Part shown: positions 52,204-60,603 of the stretch, piece after piece
How positions within the stretch are numbered: the stretch's first letter is position 1
How the letters are laid out: each line of letters begins with the position of its first letter
Assembly (NCBI GenBank): GCA_019308905.1
Contig: JAFDHF010000004.1
Coordinates: forward strand, 124,001 to 188,000
Reading direction: 5' to 3'
Length of the DNA: 64,000 nt
From: Deltaproteobacteria bacterium
GTDB taxonomy: Bacteria > Desulfobacterota > BSN033 > WVXP01
The notes under the pieces: generated by a model
Seen by the model: only the letters and a program-made list of their open reading frames with translations
What the model was told of the DNA's origin: nothing
Databases searched by the model: none
Translations under genes and position numbers: made by a program

Positions 52204-52639
52204 AGCCGATCAAGATGATTTCGGCTATATCACATACAACGAGAAGATGATCGACCACTTCCTCAACCCCAGGAACGTGGGAGAAGTCGAAAACCCGGAC
52301 GGGGTGGGCACCGTCGGAGATCCGACCTGCGGGGATTTCCTCCGCGCCACCATCAGGGTTGAGGACGGCCGGATCCGGGAGTTCAGGTTTCTCACCCAGG
52401 GATGTCCCGGAGCCATTGCCACCTCCAGCATTGCCACGGAAATCGCCATCGGGAAGACCCTCTCAGAGGCCCTCCAACTCAATGATAACGACGTGATCAA
52501 TGCGGCAGGGGGAATTCCTGCGAGAAAAGTCCACTGCTCGCTCCTGGCCATCCGAGGCCTGCACGAGGCGATCCGGGACTATGCCGAGCGGCACGGCAGG
52601 CAGAAAGGGAAAGGCCATGAAACAGCTGACCATCATTAG
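52181..52639 (+). CDS. NifU/IscU-type Fe-S cluster scaffold
   Basis: The 152-residue protein has the three scaffold cysteines in PTCGDFLRATI, TQGCPGAIAT and KVHCSLLA, and the ATSSIATEIAIGKTLSEAL segment of NifU N-terminal domains. It starts at a TTG with a GGAGGGGGGAG site upstream and overlaps both ATPase genes by about 23 bp. The placement of a scaffold between two ferredoxin-MinD ATPases suggests one assembly machine. No cysteine desulfurase is in the window. Confidence 0.92.
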   Translation: MSEESSYEADQDDFGYITYNEKMIDHFLNPRNVGEVENPDGVGTVGDPTCGDFLRATIRVEDGRIREFRFLTQGCPGAIATSSIATEIAIGKTLSEALQLNDNDVINAAGGIPARKVHCSLLAIRGLHEAIRDYAERHGRQKGKGHETADHH

Positions 52640-53474
52640 CGGGAAGGGGGGAACCGGGAAGACCACCATCACCGCAGCTTTTGCCCTGTTGGCCCGCCGC
52701 AAGGTAATGGCTGACTGTGACGTGGACGCAGCGGATCTCCACCTGCTCTTGAACCCGGAACTCCGCCAAACAGTCGAGTTCTATGGTGGAAGATCGCCTG
52801 TCGTGGACCAAGAGAAATGTACCAGGTGCGGTATCTGCACGGATCTCTGCCGTTTTGACGCGATAAAGGACGGGGTCGTGGACCTCGTCTCCTGTGATCA
52901 TTGCGGACTCTGTGTCTACGGGTGCCCGGAGGATGCGATCACGATGAGAGAGAATCATTCGGGCAGTTGGTTCGTCTCCGAGACCGCCTACGGCCTCCTG
53001 GTTCATGCCAGGCTCGGAATCGGGGAGGAAAACTCGGGCAAACTGGTGACCGCGGTGAGGAAAAAGGCCTCCGAGATTGCGGAAAACGAGGGCCTCGACC
53101 TCGTCATCATCGACGGGCCGCCCGGGGTCGGGTGCCCTGTGATGGCATCTGTGGCAGGGGTGGATATGATTCTCTCCATCAGCGAACCGACCCTCTCGGG
53201 GATGCACGATCTGAACAGGGTTTTGGATCTTGCCGGTCATTTCAAGATCCCTGCCAGGGTGTGCATCAACAAGTTCGATATCAATCCAGAGATCACGGCG
53301 GAGATCGAGCGGGAATGCCGGGACAAAGGCGTGGAAGTTGTGTCGAAGCTCCCCTTTGACCGGTGTGTGGTCGATTCTCTCGTCATGAGAAAAACGGTTA
53401 TCCAACATCCCTGTGGAGAGTTCACGAGCCGGATCAGGGATATGTGGGAGAGGATAGAGGCGGACTTGAGCTGA
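52617..53474 (+). CDS. MinD-type ATPase with inserted 2[4Fe-4S] ferredoxin domain
   Basis: The 285-residue protein begins MKQLTIISGKGGTGKTTITA (deviant Walker A), with a ferredoxin insertion (CTRCGICTDLC and CDHCGLCVYGCP) at about residues 65-105 and LVIIDGPPGVGCPVMAS as Walker B. It is a paralogue of the protein at 51316 and completes the pair. The ATG at 52617 follows GGGAAAGG. CooT follows 30 bp later. Confidence 0.9.
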   Translation: MKQLTIISGKGGTGKTTITAAFALLARRKVMADCDVDAADLHLLLNPELRQTVEFYGGRSPVVDQEKCTRCGICTDLCRFDAIKDGVVDLVSCDHCGLCVYGCPEDAITMRENHSGSWFVSETAYGLLVHARLGIGEENSGKLVTAVRKKASEIAENEGLDLVIIDGPPGVGCPVMASVAGVDMILSISEPTLSGMHDLNRVLDLAGHFKIPARVCINKFDINPEITAEIERECRDKGVEVVSKLPFDRCVVDSLVMRKTVIQHPCGEFTSRIRDMWERIEADLS

Positions 53475-53504
53475 GGTCTGCCGGGAACCAAGGAGAGACG
53501 AGCC

Positions 53505-53687
53505 ATGTGTGAAACCAATGCCTATCTGGTGAAAGAGGGGAATGAGGAACTGATCATGGAGGATGTGGCCCTGGCGCGGCCAAAAGACGGGAAGCTCGAG
53601 TTGAAGGATATATTCGGCGAAGAGAAGATTGTTCCCGGAAACATCAAGGAGATCCAATTCCTGAGTCACAAGATGCTGATCGAATAG
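53505..53687 (+). CDS. cooT: CooT-family small nickel-binding protein
   Basis: The 60-residue product begins MCETNAYLVKEGNEELIMED, with the conserved cysteine at position 2 and the beta-strand pattern of CooT, which binds nickel for CO dehydrogenase maturation. The adjacent MinD ATPases recall CooC, the nickel-insertion ATPase, although they are of the ferredoxin-bearing type. No Ni-CO dehydrogenase gene is in the window. Confidence 0.85.
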   Translation: MCETNAYLVKEGNEELIMEDVALARPKDGKLELKDIFGEEKIVPGNIKEIQFLSHKMLIE

Positions 53688-53728
53688 AGAGGCCACGGCC
53701 TGGGGTTGCAAGAAAGAGAAGACTCCCA

Positions 53729-54541
53729 ATGAGACCTTTGGAAAAGGCGGTGTGTATAGTTCTGACCCTCTTTATCACTCCCGCCGCCGCCATGGGCGGA
53801 CCAGAGCAATGGAGAGATCCTCCCCTTTCCTCTGTGACGATAACGGTCCTTTACGACAATAACCCCTTTGTTCCGGGTCTGAGGAGGGAATGGGGTTTTT
53901 CGGCCCTCGTCGAGTCGGAAGGCCGATCGATTCTCTTCGATACCGGAGGGGACGGGAAGACCCTACTCCACAACATGAAGAAGCTGGGAAAAGACCCGGG
54001 GGCGGTCGGCACGGTCGTCATCTCTCATGGCCACGGTGATCATACCGGGGGACTGGACAGTATCGTCGAGGTCGCAACCCGCCCGAGGGTCTTTCTTCCC
54101 GGGAGTCTTCCGCAAGGCTATTCAGAGGCACTCAGGGTCCGGGGAGCCGATGTTGCGCGTGTCTCAGGCCCCACGAGGATACTGGCCGGAGTCTATTCCA
54201 CGGGCGAGATGGGAGAGATCATCCCCGAACAGGCCCTCATCCTAAGCACGAAGCCCGGTCTGGTTGTGATCACCGGTTGTGCACATCCGGGAATCGTCAG
54301 CATGGTCAGAAGGGCGAAGGCCTTGCTCAAGAGGAAGGTCTTCCTCGTCATGGGGGGGTTCCACCTGCTCTCAAGCAGCCCTGGCCGGATTGAATCGGTT
54401 GTTGAGGACTTCAGGCAGATGGGTGTGCAGAAGGTGGCGCCCTGCCACTGCACGGGTGACGAAGCACGGAGACTCTTTGAACACGCGTACCTGGGCGACT
54501 TCATCCGGGCCGGAGTGGGCAGGGCGATCGAGATTCGGTGA
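53729..54541 (+). CDS. Exported metallo-beta-lactamase-fold hydrolase
   Basis: The 270-residue protein has a signal peptide (about 1-25, CIVLTLFITPAAAMG) and the MBL motif SHGHGDHTGGLDSI, then a GCAHPG and the late histidine in GGFHLLS. The fold matches 7,8-dihydropterin-6-methyl-aminobenzene-phosphate synthase-like members. Those are usually cytoplasmic, so export is notable. The active site appears complete for two metal ions. Confidence 0.85.
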   Translation: MRPLEKAVCIVLTLFITPAAAMGGPEQWRDPPLSSVTITVLYDNNPFVPGLRREWGFSALVESEGRSILFDTGGDGKTLLHNMKKLGKDPGAVGTVVISHGHGDHTGGLDSIVEVATRPRVFLPGSLPQGYSEALRVRGADVARVSGPTRILAGVYSTGEMGEIIPEQALILSTKPGLVVITGCAHPGIVSMVRRAKALLKRKVFLVMGGFHLLSSSPGRIESVVEDFRQMGVQKVAPCHCTGDEARRLFEHAYLGDFIRAGVGRAIEIR

Positions 54542-54598
54542 GACAGGGTGGAGTCTGCCGCAAGGGGGGGACTTTTTGTTTTTCTCCGGTTTTTGGTC

Positions 54599-54626
54599 TT
54601 GAAGAATTTCTACGATGGGTTATCAT
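54599..54626 (+). promoter_or_regulatory. Sigma-70-type promoter for the cytochrome gene
   Basis: TTGAAG (54599-54604) and TATCAT (54621-54626) are separated by 16 bp. The start near 54633 leaves a leader of about 165 nt before the ATG at 54799. I found no other clear signal in the 54542-54798 spacer. Confidence 0.4.
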
Positions 54627-54798
54627 CTTGAAAGGCGGTCCGACTTGGCTTGCATGGGTTTACCTCGTGAATCCCGCCTGCTCCAACAGCGCCGGCCGAT
54701 GGTGGGGCCGGAGGTTTGGTGGTCAAGGCAATTCCCCGACAGGGAGGAGTCCGCAAGGCCGGCAAGCGGACTCATCGAGCGGAAAGGAGGTTTTGGAC

Positions 54799-56151
54799 AT
54801 GGAGAGACCCACATTTGAAAGAAATCCTGGGTTGCGGAAGGGATGGCTGTCTCTGGGAATCCTGCTGCTTGTGTCCGGGGTACTCGTGCTGAGCGCCCGG
54901 GCCTCTTCTGAACAGAGCAGTTGCCTGTCGTGCCATACCGACTCCAGGAAACTCATCAGGCTGAGCCAGGATATTCTGAAGAAACATCCCCCTGTCAAGT
55001 CCGAAGCCATAAAGGGCGAAGGGTGAGGGGGTGAGCTGGCTCCGTTGGAGCTATACGAAAAGGTTCTGGTGGAAGATGAGTTTCTCGAGTCAGATCACGG
55101 TGACATAGCTTGTGTAGACTGCCACGGGGGCAACCCGGAGGACAACAACTGGGAGACCGCCCATAAGGGGCTCGTCAAGGACCCCACCTTCCCCGACGCT
55201 TCAAAGGCCTGCGGCGATTGTCATGAGGACATTGTGGAGACCGCAAAGTCGAGCCTCCACGTCACCCTCCTGCCGTATCGTCTCATCATCGGCAAACGGG
55301 CCACCCAGGATCCATCGGTCAAAAAGGCCCTCGAAAAGGCCATGGGCAAACACTGCATGGAGTGCCACTCGAGCTGCGGCCAGTGCCATGTGAGCAGACC
55401 CGATTCCGTGGAGGGAGGACTCGTTCAGGGCCACAAATTCATGAAGACCCCGCCCATGGGGACCAACTGCACCTCCTGTCACGGAAGCAGGTTGGAGAAG
55501 GAGTTCACCGGCAAGAACCCCGGCATACCCGGTGACGTCCACTTCGTCAAGGAGAACATGGAATGCGTCTCCTGTCACAAGGCCGGGGAAATGCACGGCG
55601 ACGGCAACAGGTACCCGACCATGCACGAAGTCATGAGCGGTCCGAAGTGTGTGGACTGCCACAAGGATGCGGGTAGCGCCACATCCAAGAAAAAAGTGCA
55701 CAGGCTTCATCACGAGACCGTCAAATGTACGGTCTGCCATTCCCTCCAGTACAAGAACTGCTACGGGTGTCACGTGGGTACCGACGAAAAGGGACTCCCC
55801 TACTTTCAAACAGACCAGACCGTGATGGACTTCAAGATCGGCCTCAATCCAAAGATCACCGAGGAGCAGCCTTACAAGTTCGTTACGGTGCGGCACGTCC
55901 CGACCAATCCGGGGCTTTTCGACTTCTATGTGAAGGGGGGACTGAAGAACTTCGACCAGGTTCCGACCTGGAAGCCTGCAACGCCCCACAATATCCAGTT
56001 GAAGACCCCGCAGAACAAGAGCTGCAGGTCCTGTCACAAGAAAAAGAAGCTCTTTCTCACCGAGAAGGACGTGAAACCCGAAGAGAGGGCGGCCAATCGA
56101 TCGGTCATCGTACCGAAATCCGCGATACCTACAAAGACAAAGAAGAAGTGA
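54799..56151 (+). CDS. Undecahaem cytochrome c with in-frame UGA (candidate selenocysteine, codon 76)
   Basis: One reading frame runs from the ATG at 54799 (AAAGGAGG upstream) to 56151, interrupted only by a TGA at 55024-55026. Read through, the product has 450 residues with selenocysteine at position 76. It has a signal peptide/anchor (about 15-36, ending ARASS) and 11 CXXCH haem sites, one before the TGA and ten after. The part after the TGA (from a TTG at 55045) has no signal sequence or suitable ribosome-binding site, yet must be exported to receive haem. A SECIS-like hairpin lies 11 bases after the TGA. Alternatives are a nonsense mutation or a sequencing error. Rhodanese follows; electron-transfer or Se/S-reduction roles are possible. 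Confidence 0.8.
55037..55053 (+). promoter_or_regulatory. Candidate bacterial SECIS hairpin
   Basis: A seven-pair stem (UGGCUCC/GGAGCUA, one G-U pair) with loop GUU starts 11 nt after the UGA at 55024-55026. The loop begins 17 nt after the UGA with a G, which fits the usual bacterial SECIS requirements (apical loop 16-37 nt away with a G in the first two positions). Confidence 0.6.
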
Positions 56152-56223
56152 GGCCCAGGGCTTTCCTTGGGTCTCCTTGTACCGGGAGTTCCACAAAGTC
56201 CCAGAGAAAGGAGGTGAGAAACC

Positions 56224-56667
56224 ATGGCAAGGAATCGATTCCTGAGAGGCATTCTGGCCATTTCGCTACTGTTTGCCCTGGTCCTGTCTTTTGGCTGTGC
56301 AACAACCCAAAAGACCATGACCACCCAGGAGATGGTGACCGAGGCCAGGAAACACATAGAGCAGGTTTCCGTGGCCGAGGCCAAGGCGGAGTTCGACGCA
56401 GGCAAAGCCGTCTTCCTGGATGTGAGGGAACAATCCGAGTGGCAAAAGGGCCATGTCCCGAATGCCAAGCACCTGCCGAGGGGTCTGCTCGAGTTCAAGA
56501 TCTCCAAGGTGATACCTGACAAGTCGGCTCGGATCATCGTTTACTGCAAGACCGGCGGGAGATCTTCTCTTGCGACGAGCACCCTGAAGCGTCTCGGGTA
56601 CACCAATGTCGCCAGCATGTCAGGTGGCTGGAAAGCCTGGGTCAAGGCCGGAAATCCGGTCCAGTAG
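56224..56667 (+). CDS. Rhodanese-domain lipoprotein
   Basis: The 147-residue protein has a lipoprotein signal (LLFALVLSFGC, lipobox cysteine at about 25) and a single rhodanese domain with the active-site loop VYCKTGGRSSLA. It should be anchored in the periplasm, where it transfers sulfane sulfur or handles selenium. It is 72 bp after the multihaem cytochrome gene, with AAAGGAGG upstream. Paired rhodanese and cytochrome genes occur in Geobacter-like reduction clusters, which I recall but cannot verify here. Confidence 0.9.
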   Translation: MARNRFLRGILAISLLFALVLSFGCATTQKTMTTQEMVTEARKHIEQVSVAEAKAEFDAGKAVFLDVREQSEWQKGHVPNAKHLPRGLLEFKISKVIPDKSARIIVYCKTGGRSSLATSTLKRLGYTNVASMSGGWKAWVKAGNPVQ

Positions 56668-56821
56668 AGGCCCTGGTGGAGAGAGGGGGGCGGTTCCCCC
56701 TCTCGTTCAATCGACAGACGGCCCGCTGGAGACCGGTTGATTTACCTCCCGGTCTCATATTCCCCTCTTTCCTGAAAAACGGGCGGTCAAGGACAGAGAT
56801 AAGACTCTCGGCGAGGAAATC

Positions 56822-57505
56822 ATGAACCAGGATCTTCTACCCACATGTTCGAAATGCAGTGTCGAAAACAGGATCTGCGAGTCGGAATTGGGCCGGGGCC
56901 CTGCCTTCTGCCCCACCCTGAACAGGCATGCCGTGGTGGAACGTGCCAACAGAGAGTACGAGAAGCCGGAAATCAGGGAGTTCGCGCGCCAGGCAAGCAT
57001 TCAGGAGGGGGAGTGCTACATCAACCGGGGGGTGGATCCCTATGTTCTCCATCCGGTGAAACCCAGGATCCAGGAGACCTGTGAGTTCGCCAAGAAGATG
57101 GGGTTCAAGAGGATCGGGATCGCCTTCTGCTCGGGCCTTCACCACGAGGCCTCGATCCTGACCAGGATACTCGAGGCCCAGGGGTTCGAGGTGGTCTCTG
57201 TGGTCTGCAAGACCGGAAGGACGCCCAAGGAAACGATCGGCATAAAGGAGGAAGAAAAGATAGAGATCGGGAAGTTCGAATCAATGTGCAGTCCCATTGC
57301 CCAGGCCATGATTCTCAATCACGAAAAGACCGATTTCAACATCCTCCTCGGCCTCTGCGTGGGACACGATTCCCTGTTTCTCAAGTACGCCGAGGCCTTC
57401 AGCACCGTCCTGATCGTCAAGGACCGCGTTCTGGGACACAATCCCGCGGCCGCCCTGTATACGACAGACAGTTACTACGCCAGGCTGAAGAGGGAAGGGT
57501 TCTGA
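56822..57505 (+). CDS. DUF1847 metal-binding domain protein
   Basis: The 227-residue protein has a cysteine-rich N-terminus (CSKCSVENRICESE and AFCPT) and the core FKRIGIAFCSGLHHEASIL, SMCSPIAQA and LLGLCVGHDSLFLKYAEA that define DUF1847. Members are presumed metal-binding and are common in anaerobes. No activity is established. The gene lies 154 bp after the rhodanese gene and 40 bp before the MOSC gene. Confidence 0.85.
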   Translation: MNQDLLPTCSKCSVENRICESELGRGPAFCPTLNRHAVVERANREYEKPEIREFARQASIQEGECYINRGVDPYVLHPVKPRIQETCEFAKKMGFKRIGIAFCSGLHHEASILTRILEAQGFEVVSVVCKTGRTPKETIGIKEEEKIEIGKFESMCSPIAQAMILNHEKTDFNILLGLCVGHDSLFLKYAEAFSTVLIVKDRVLGHNPAAALYTTDSYYARLKREGF

Positions 57506-57545
57506 TGCAACCGATCATGGAGTTCCGTGTTGAAGGAGGAAAGCG

Positions 57546-58052
57546 ATGAGCGCGGGGTCGGAAAAGGGACGGATCGTAGGAGTCTGCTCGAGTCATCACC
57601 CCCAGGCCCCCAAGAAGAACATCGACCAGGGCATGCTGAGGGAGGATTGGGGGCTCGAAGGGGACTCGCACGCCGGCACCAAGCGCCAGGTGAGCCTCCT
57701 CGCCTCTGAGGACATCGAGGCTGCCTGTGAGAAACGCCGAATTCATGCCCCCCCGGGTGCCTTTGCCGAGAATATCACCACCAGCGGCATCGATCTGGGG
57801 AGGATCCGCGTCGGAGACCGGCTCCGTCTGGGGGAGGCGGTGATCGAAGTCGTAGCCGTGGGCAAGGATCCCTCCGAGCCGCGTACGTACTCCTACTGCG
57901 GAATTTCGCTCCTCCCTGAAAAGGGGGTCTTCACCAGGGTGGTCCGTAGCGGTCAGGTAAAGGTCGGCGATACGGTAGAGTTGGATTCTCGTGGGCGCGG
58001 CGGGCGGCCGCAACCACGGAAAGTCCCTGGCAGAGAAGTGCGCCGCCTATGA
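57546..58052 (+). CDS. MOSC-domain protein
   Basis: The 168-residue protein contains a MOSC domain (GDSHAGTKRQVSLL, FAENITTSGIDLGRIRVGDRL, VVRSGQVKVGDTVEL). MOSC domains handle sulfur transfer to the molybdenum cofactor or bind it. The usual Gly-Lys-x-Cys element is replaced by GKDPSEPRTYSYCG, with one cysteine. GAAGGAGG precedes the ATG. It fits the Mo/W-rich context of the window. Confidence 0.88.
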   Translation: MSAGSEKGRIVGVCSSHHPQAPKKNIDQGMLREDWGLEGDSHAGTKRQVSLLASEDIEAACEKRRIHAPPGAFAENITTSGIDLGRIRVGDRLRLGEAVIEVVAVGKDPSEPRTYSYCGISLLPEKGVFTRVVRSGQVKVGDTVELDSRGRGGRPQPRKVPGREVRRL

Positions 58053-58455
58053 GCTCTCCGCTGATTCTCTATCCCGGGTGCATGGTTCTGGCCCGATTCC
58101 CGAGTACGAAAAGGCATCCAGAATCCTCCTCACGACAATAGGGGGTCGAGATTCTCGAAGAGAAGAACGGAAGCCCCTGCCGGGGTGCGGTCCTTCGCCC
58201 AAAGGAGAAAGGCTCCGGCCGCGCTCCCGGCAATGGATGGAACTCCCCAAAGCAGAACGCTGCGATGTTTTGGAATCCGGCCTGGGGTCTGCCTCTGCAT
58301 ACGGATGGAGGGGGTATGGGCGGTTTCTTGCCTTACCGGCACGGGTCGACAGGGCAGAATGCGGATCCGCAGCAACTGCCGGGAGCGCGAGTAGGACCAT
58401 CCAGGAGGTGTCGGCATATTCTCCGCCATGATGCTGAAAGACCGAGGGCCTGAAC
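58053..58455. other. Intergenic stretch of 403 bp without a supported gene
   Basis: Several short open frames cross this stretch but none has a ribosome-binding site or family resemblance. One (58265-58453) begins MFWNPAWGLPLHTDGGGMGG and vaguely resembles the aromatic/Gly-rich DUF5320-like proteins. It might be a remnant. No repeat or strong hairpin was seen. Confidence 0.4.
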
Positions 58456-59640
58456 GTGGAAGAGAGCGAAAGGATCGGGTTACTCTCCATTACCACCAAT
58501 GTTTTTTTGGCTGCCCTGAAGTACGGTCTTGCTGCCCTTTCGGGCTCCGTCGCCCTCCTTGCCGACGCCATCCATTCCCTGTCGGATGTGATCTCGGCGG
58601 CGACGGTCCTGGCCGGGATCAAGATATCCAAGCGGAAATCGAGGGCATTCCCTTACGGCCTTTACAAGGTGGAAAACCTCGTCTCTCTGATCTCTTCCCT
58701 CTTCATCCTCTTTGCCGGCTATGAGATCGCAAAGACCGTCTTCCTGGAGAAGCAGTCGATGGATCTCAATCGTCTCCCCCTGGCGATGGCCGGAGTAGTT
58801 GCAACCATGGTGATCACGCTCCTGTTTTCCAGGTACGAATTGAAGCAGGGCAAGAGGATCGGATCCCCGAGCCTTATAGCCGACGCCCAGCACATCAGGA
58901 CCGACATGTTCTCTTCCGGCGTGATCCTGGTGGGTCTTGCCGGGAGCTGGCTGAAGGTGCCCCTGGACAGGGCCGCGGCCCTGGTCGTGGTCGTTTTCGT
59001 CGGCAGGGCGGGCATCCGGATATTCCTCGATTCCATACGGGTCCTTCTCGATGCGTCCCTGGATTTTGAAACCATGGACCTCGTGAAGAACACGATTCAG
59101 AGTGACCCCCAAGTCGAGAGGATCAACGGCCTCTGGGGGAGGAACTCGGGGCGCTTCAAGTTCATCGAGGCGGATATCTCCCTCCGGATCAGGAATCTGG
59201 AAAAGGCCCATCGGGTGAGCCGGAGGATAGAGGAAAAGATCAAGGAGAAGGTCTCCCATGTGGACCACATCCTGATCCACTACGCGCCTGCAGCAAGAGA
59301 GACCCGGGTATGTGCGGTCCCTCTGGAAGAGGATAGAAGTACCCTCTCCTCCCACTTCGGGGATGCCCCTGTATTTTACATCGCCGTAGTGAAGACAGAC
59401 GACAGGACCATTCTGGAAGAGAAGTTTCTCAAGAACCCTTTCTTGAACGAGGAGAAGGGCAAGGGAATCAAGGTGAGTGAGTGGCTGATCCAGCAGGGAA
59501 CGGACACGGTCTTCACAAAGACAGAGTTCAAGGGCAGGGGGCCGAGTTATGTGCTCTCGGACGGCGGCGTCGATATCCACATGACCCGGTCGACGGTGCT
59601 CGAAGAGGTCCGGAGGGAGCTGGCGACCCTTTCCACTTAG
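58456..59640 (+). CDS. Cation diffusion facilitator with C-terminal NifX domain
   Basis: From the GTG at 58456 (GAGGG upstream) the 394-residue protein has a six-helix CDF transporter part (residues 1-205, with ALSGSVALLADAIHSLSDVI metal site and a second site GSPSLIADAQHIRTDMFS), then the usual cytoplasmic alpha-beta domain (about 210-280), and a C-terminal NifX-like domain (about 283-394; SSHFGDAPVFYIAVV). The cysteine of FGRC is lost here. It exports divalent metals; the NifX domain may sense metal or deliver a cluster. It is the seventh NifX-type domain in the window. Confidence 0.92.
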   Translation: MEESERIGLLSITTNVFLAALKYGLAALSGSVALLADAIHSLSDVISAATVLAGIKISKRKSRAFPYGLYKVENLVSLISSLFILFAGYEIAKTVFLEKQSMDLNRLPLAMAGVVATMVITLLFSRYELKQGKRIGSPSLIADAQHIRTDMFSSGVILVGLAGSWLKVPLDRAAALVVVVFVGRAGIRIFLDSIRVLLDASLDFETMDLVKNTIQSDPQVERINGLWGRNSGRFKFIEADISLRIRNLEKAHRVSRRIEEKIKEKVSHVDHILIHYAPAARETRVCAVPLEEDRSTLSSHFGDAPVFYIAVVKTDDRTILEEKFLKNPFLNEEKGKGIKVSEWLIQQGTDTVFTKTEFKGRGPSYVLSDGGVDIHMTRSTVLEEVRRELATLST

Positions 59641-59649
59641 GAGGAGACC

Positions 59650-60603
59650 ATGGGACGGGAGACACGACCACAGGGCCGGCTGATCTGGCTAGTCCTCCTG
59701 TGCATGTGGGCGAGCACTGCGGGCTCTCGTGCGGCTCGGGCGGGAAGCGGCAGGATCGGACTCGCCGTCGAATTCAATACCCATGCGGCCTGTGCGTACG
59801 TGGCCAGAGACAAGGGCTGGTTCCGGGAAAAGGGCCTCCACCTGGCTTCCTATGAAACCTACAAGACCGGCTTGGCCCTCGCCGCCGCCCTTGCACGGGG
59901 CGACATCCAGGCCGCCTATATCTGCCTTGCCCCGGCACTGCTCTGCCGCGGCAGGGGGATCCCGATCAAGGCGGTCCTCGGCACGCACCTCTACGGATAC
60001 GGCCTGGTGGTCCAGCAGGGGATCTTCTCGGTCGACGAGCTGGGTGGAAGGACCATCGGCTGTGTGAGAGAGGGAAGCCCGGCCGACCTCCTCCTGCACC
60101 TGATGATCGAACGCTATCATCCCGAATCGCTCAAGGTCAGGAGAATGGGGCCTCTCCAGTTATTGACGGCCATGAAGACCAGGCGACTCGACGGCGCCTG
60201 GCTCCCCGAACACTACATGACGATGGCACGGGTTGCAGGGCTTTCCGTCCTACTCAAGAGCCAGGATCTCTGGCCGGGCATGCAGGGGAGTGTCCTGGTG
60301 GTCAAAGAGCAACTCATCAGTCAAAGGCCCGGTGCGGTCCGCGCACTGGCCGAGGTGACCAGGGACTCCACGGCGTGGTTGAACCGGCATCCGAGACAGG
60401 GGGCGGCAATCATGGGCTGCGTGCTCAAAATCCCCCCCGAGGTCGCCCTCGAGTCGATGGGAAACCTCGACTACAGGGCCGGCATCGACCCGCGGGCCGT
60501 ACAGGACGCGGTGGATCTCATGTTTAGGCTCGGGTACCTCGAAAAGAGGATCGATCCGGGTCTGTTCCTCTACCGGGTGGAATCTGCGGAGGACATTCAA
60601 TGA
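59650..60603 (+). CDS. ABC transporter substrate-binding protein (NMT1/TauA type)
   Basis: The 317-residue protein has a signal peptide (about 1-30) and an NMT1-like fold (RIGLAVEFNTHAACAYVARD, GLALAAALARGDIQAAYICL, SVDELGGRTIGC). It should bind a small organic or metal-containing ligand in the periplasm. Its ATG follows AGGAGGAG and its stop overlaps the permease gene by four bases. The ligand is unknown. Confidence 0.88.
   Translation: MGRETRPQGRLIWLVLLCMWASTAGSRAARAGSGRIGLAVEFNTHAACAYVARDKGWFREKGLHLASYETYKTGLALAAALARGDIQAAYICLAPALLCRGRGIPIKAVLGTHLYGYGLVVQQGIFSVDELGGRTIGCVREGSPADLLLHLMIERYHPESLKVRRMGPLQLLTAMKTRRLDGAWLPEHYMTMARVAGLSVLLKSQDLWPGMQGSVLVVKEQLISQRPGAVRALAEVTRDSTAWLNRHPRQGAAIMGCVLKIPPEVALESMGNLDYRAGIDPRAVQDAVDLMFRLGYLEKRIDPGLFLYRVESAEDIQ

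Noticed and set aside
55045-56151. Independent ten-haem cytochrome gene starting at TTG 55045
   Set aside because: It would lack a signal peptide and has poor start-site spacing, and the same frame continues to an upstream signal peptide plus haem motif. Translation across the UGA explains it better.
58265-58453. Possible small DUF5320-like gene (MFWNPAWGL start)
   Set aside because: No ribosome-binding site and only a short similarity in composition; the C-terminal half is Arg-rich and not like the family.
37398-59640. Nitrogen fixation region
   Set aside because: Although there are seven NifX-type domains, no nifHDK, nifEN or nifB-type radical SAM gene is present; ORP-like metal-cluster handling fits better.
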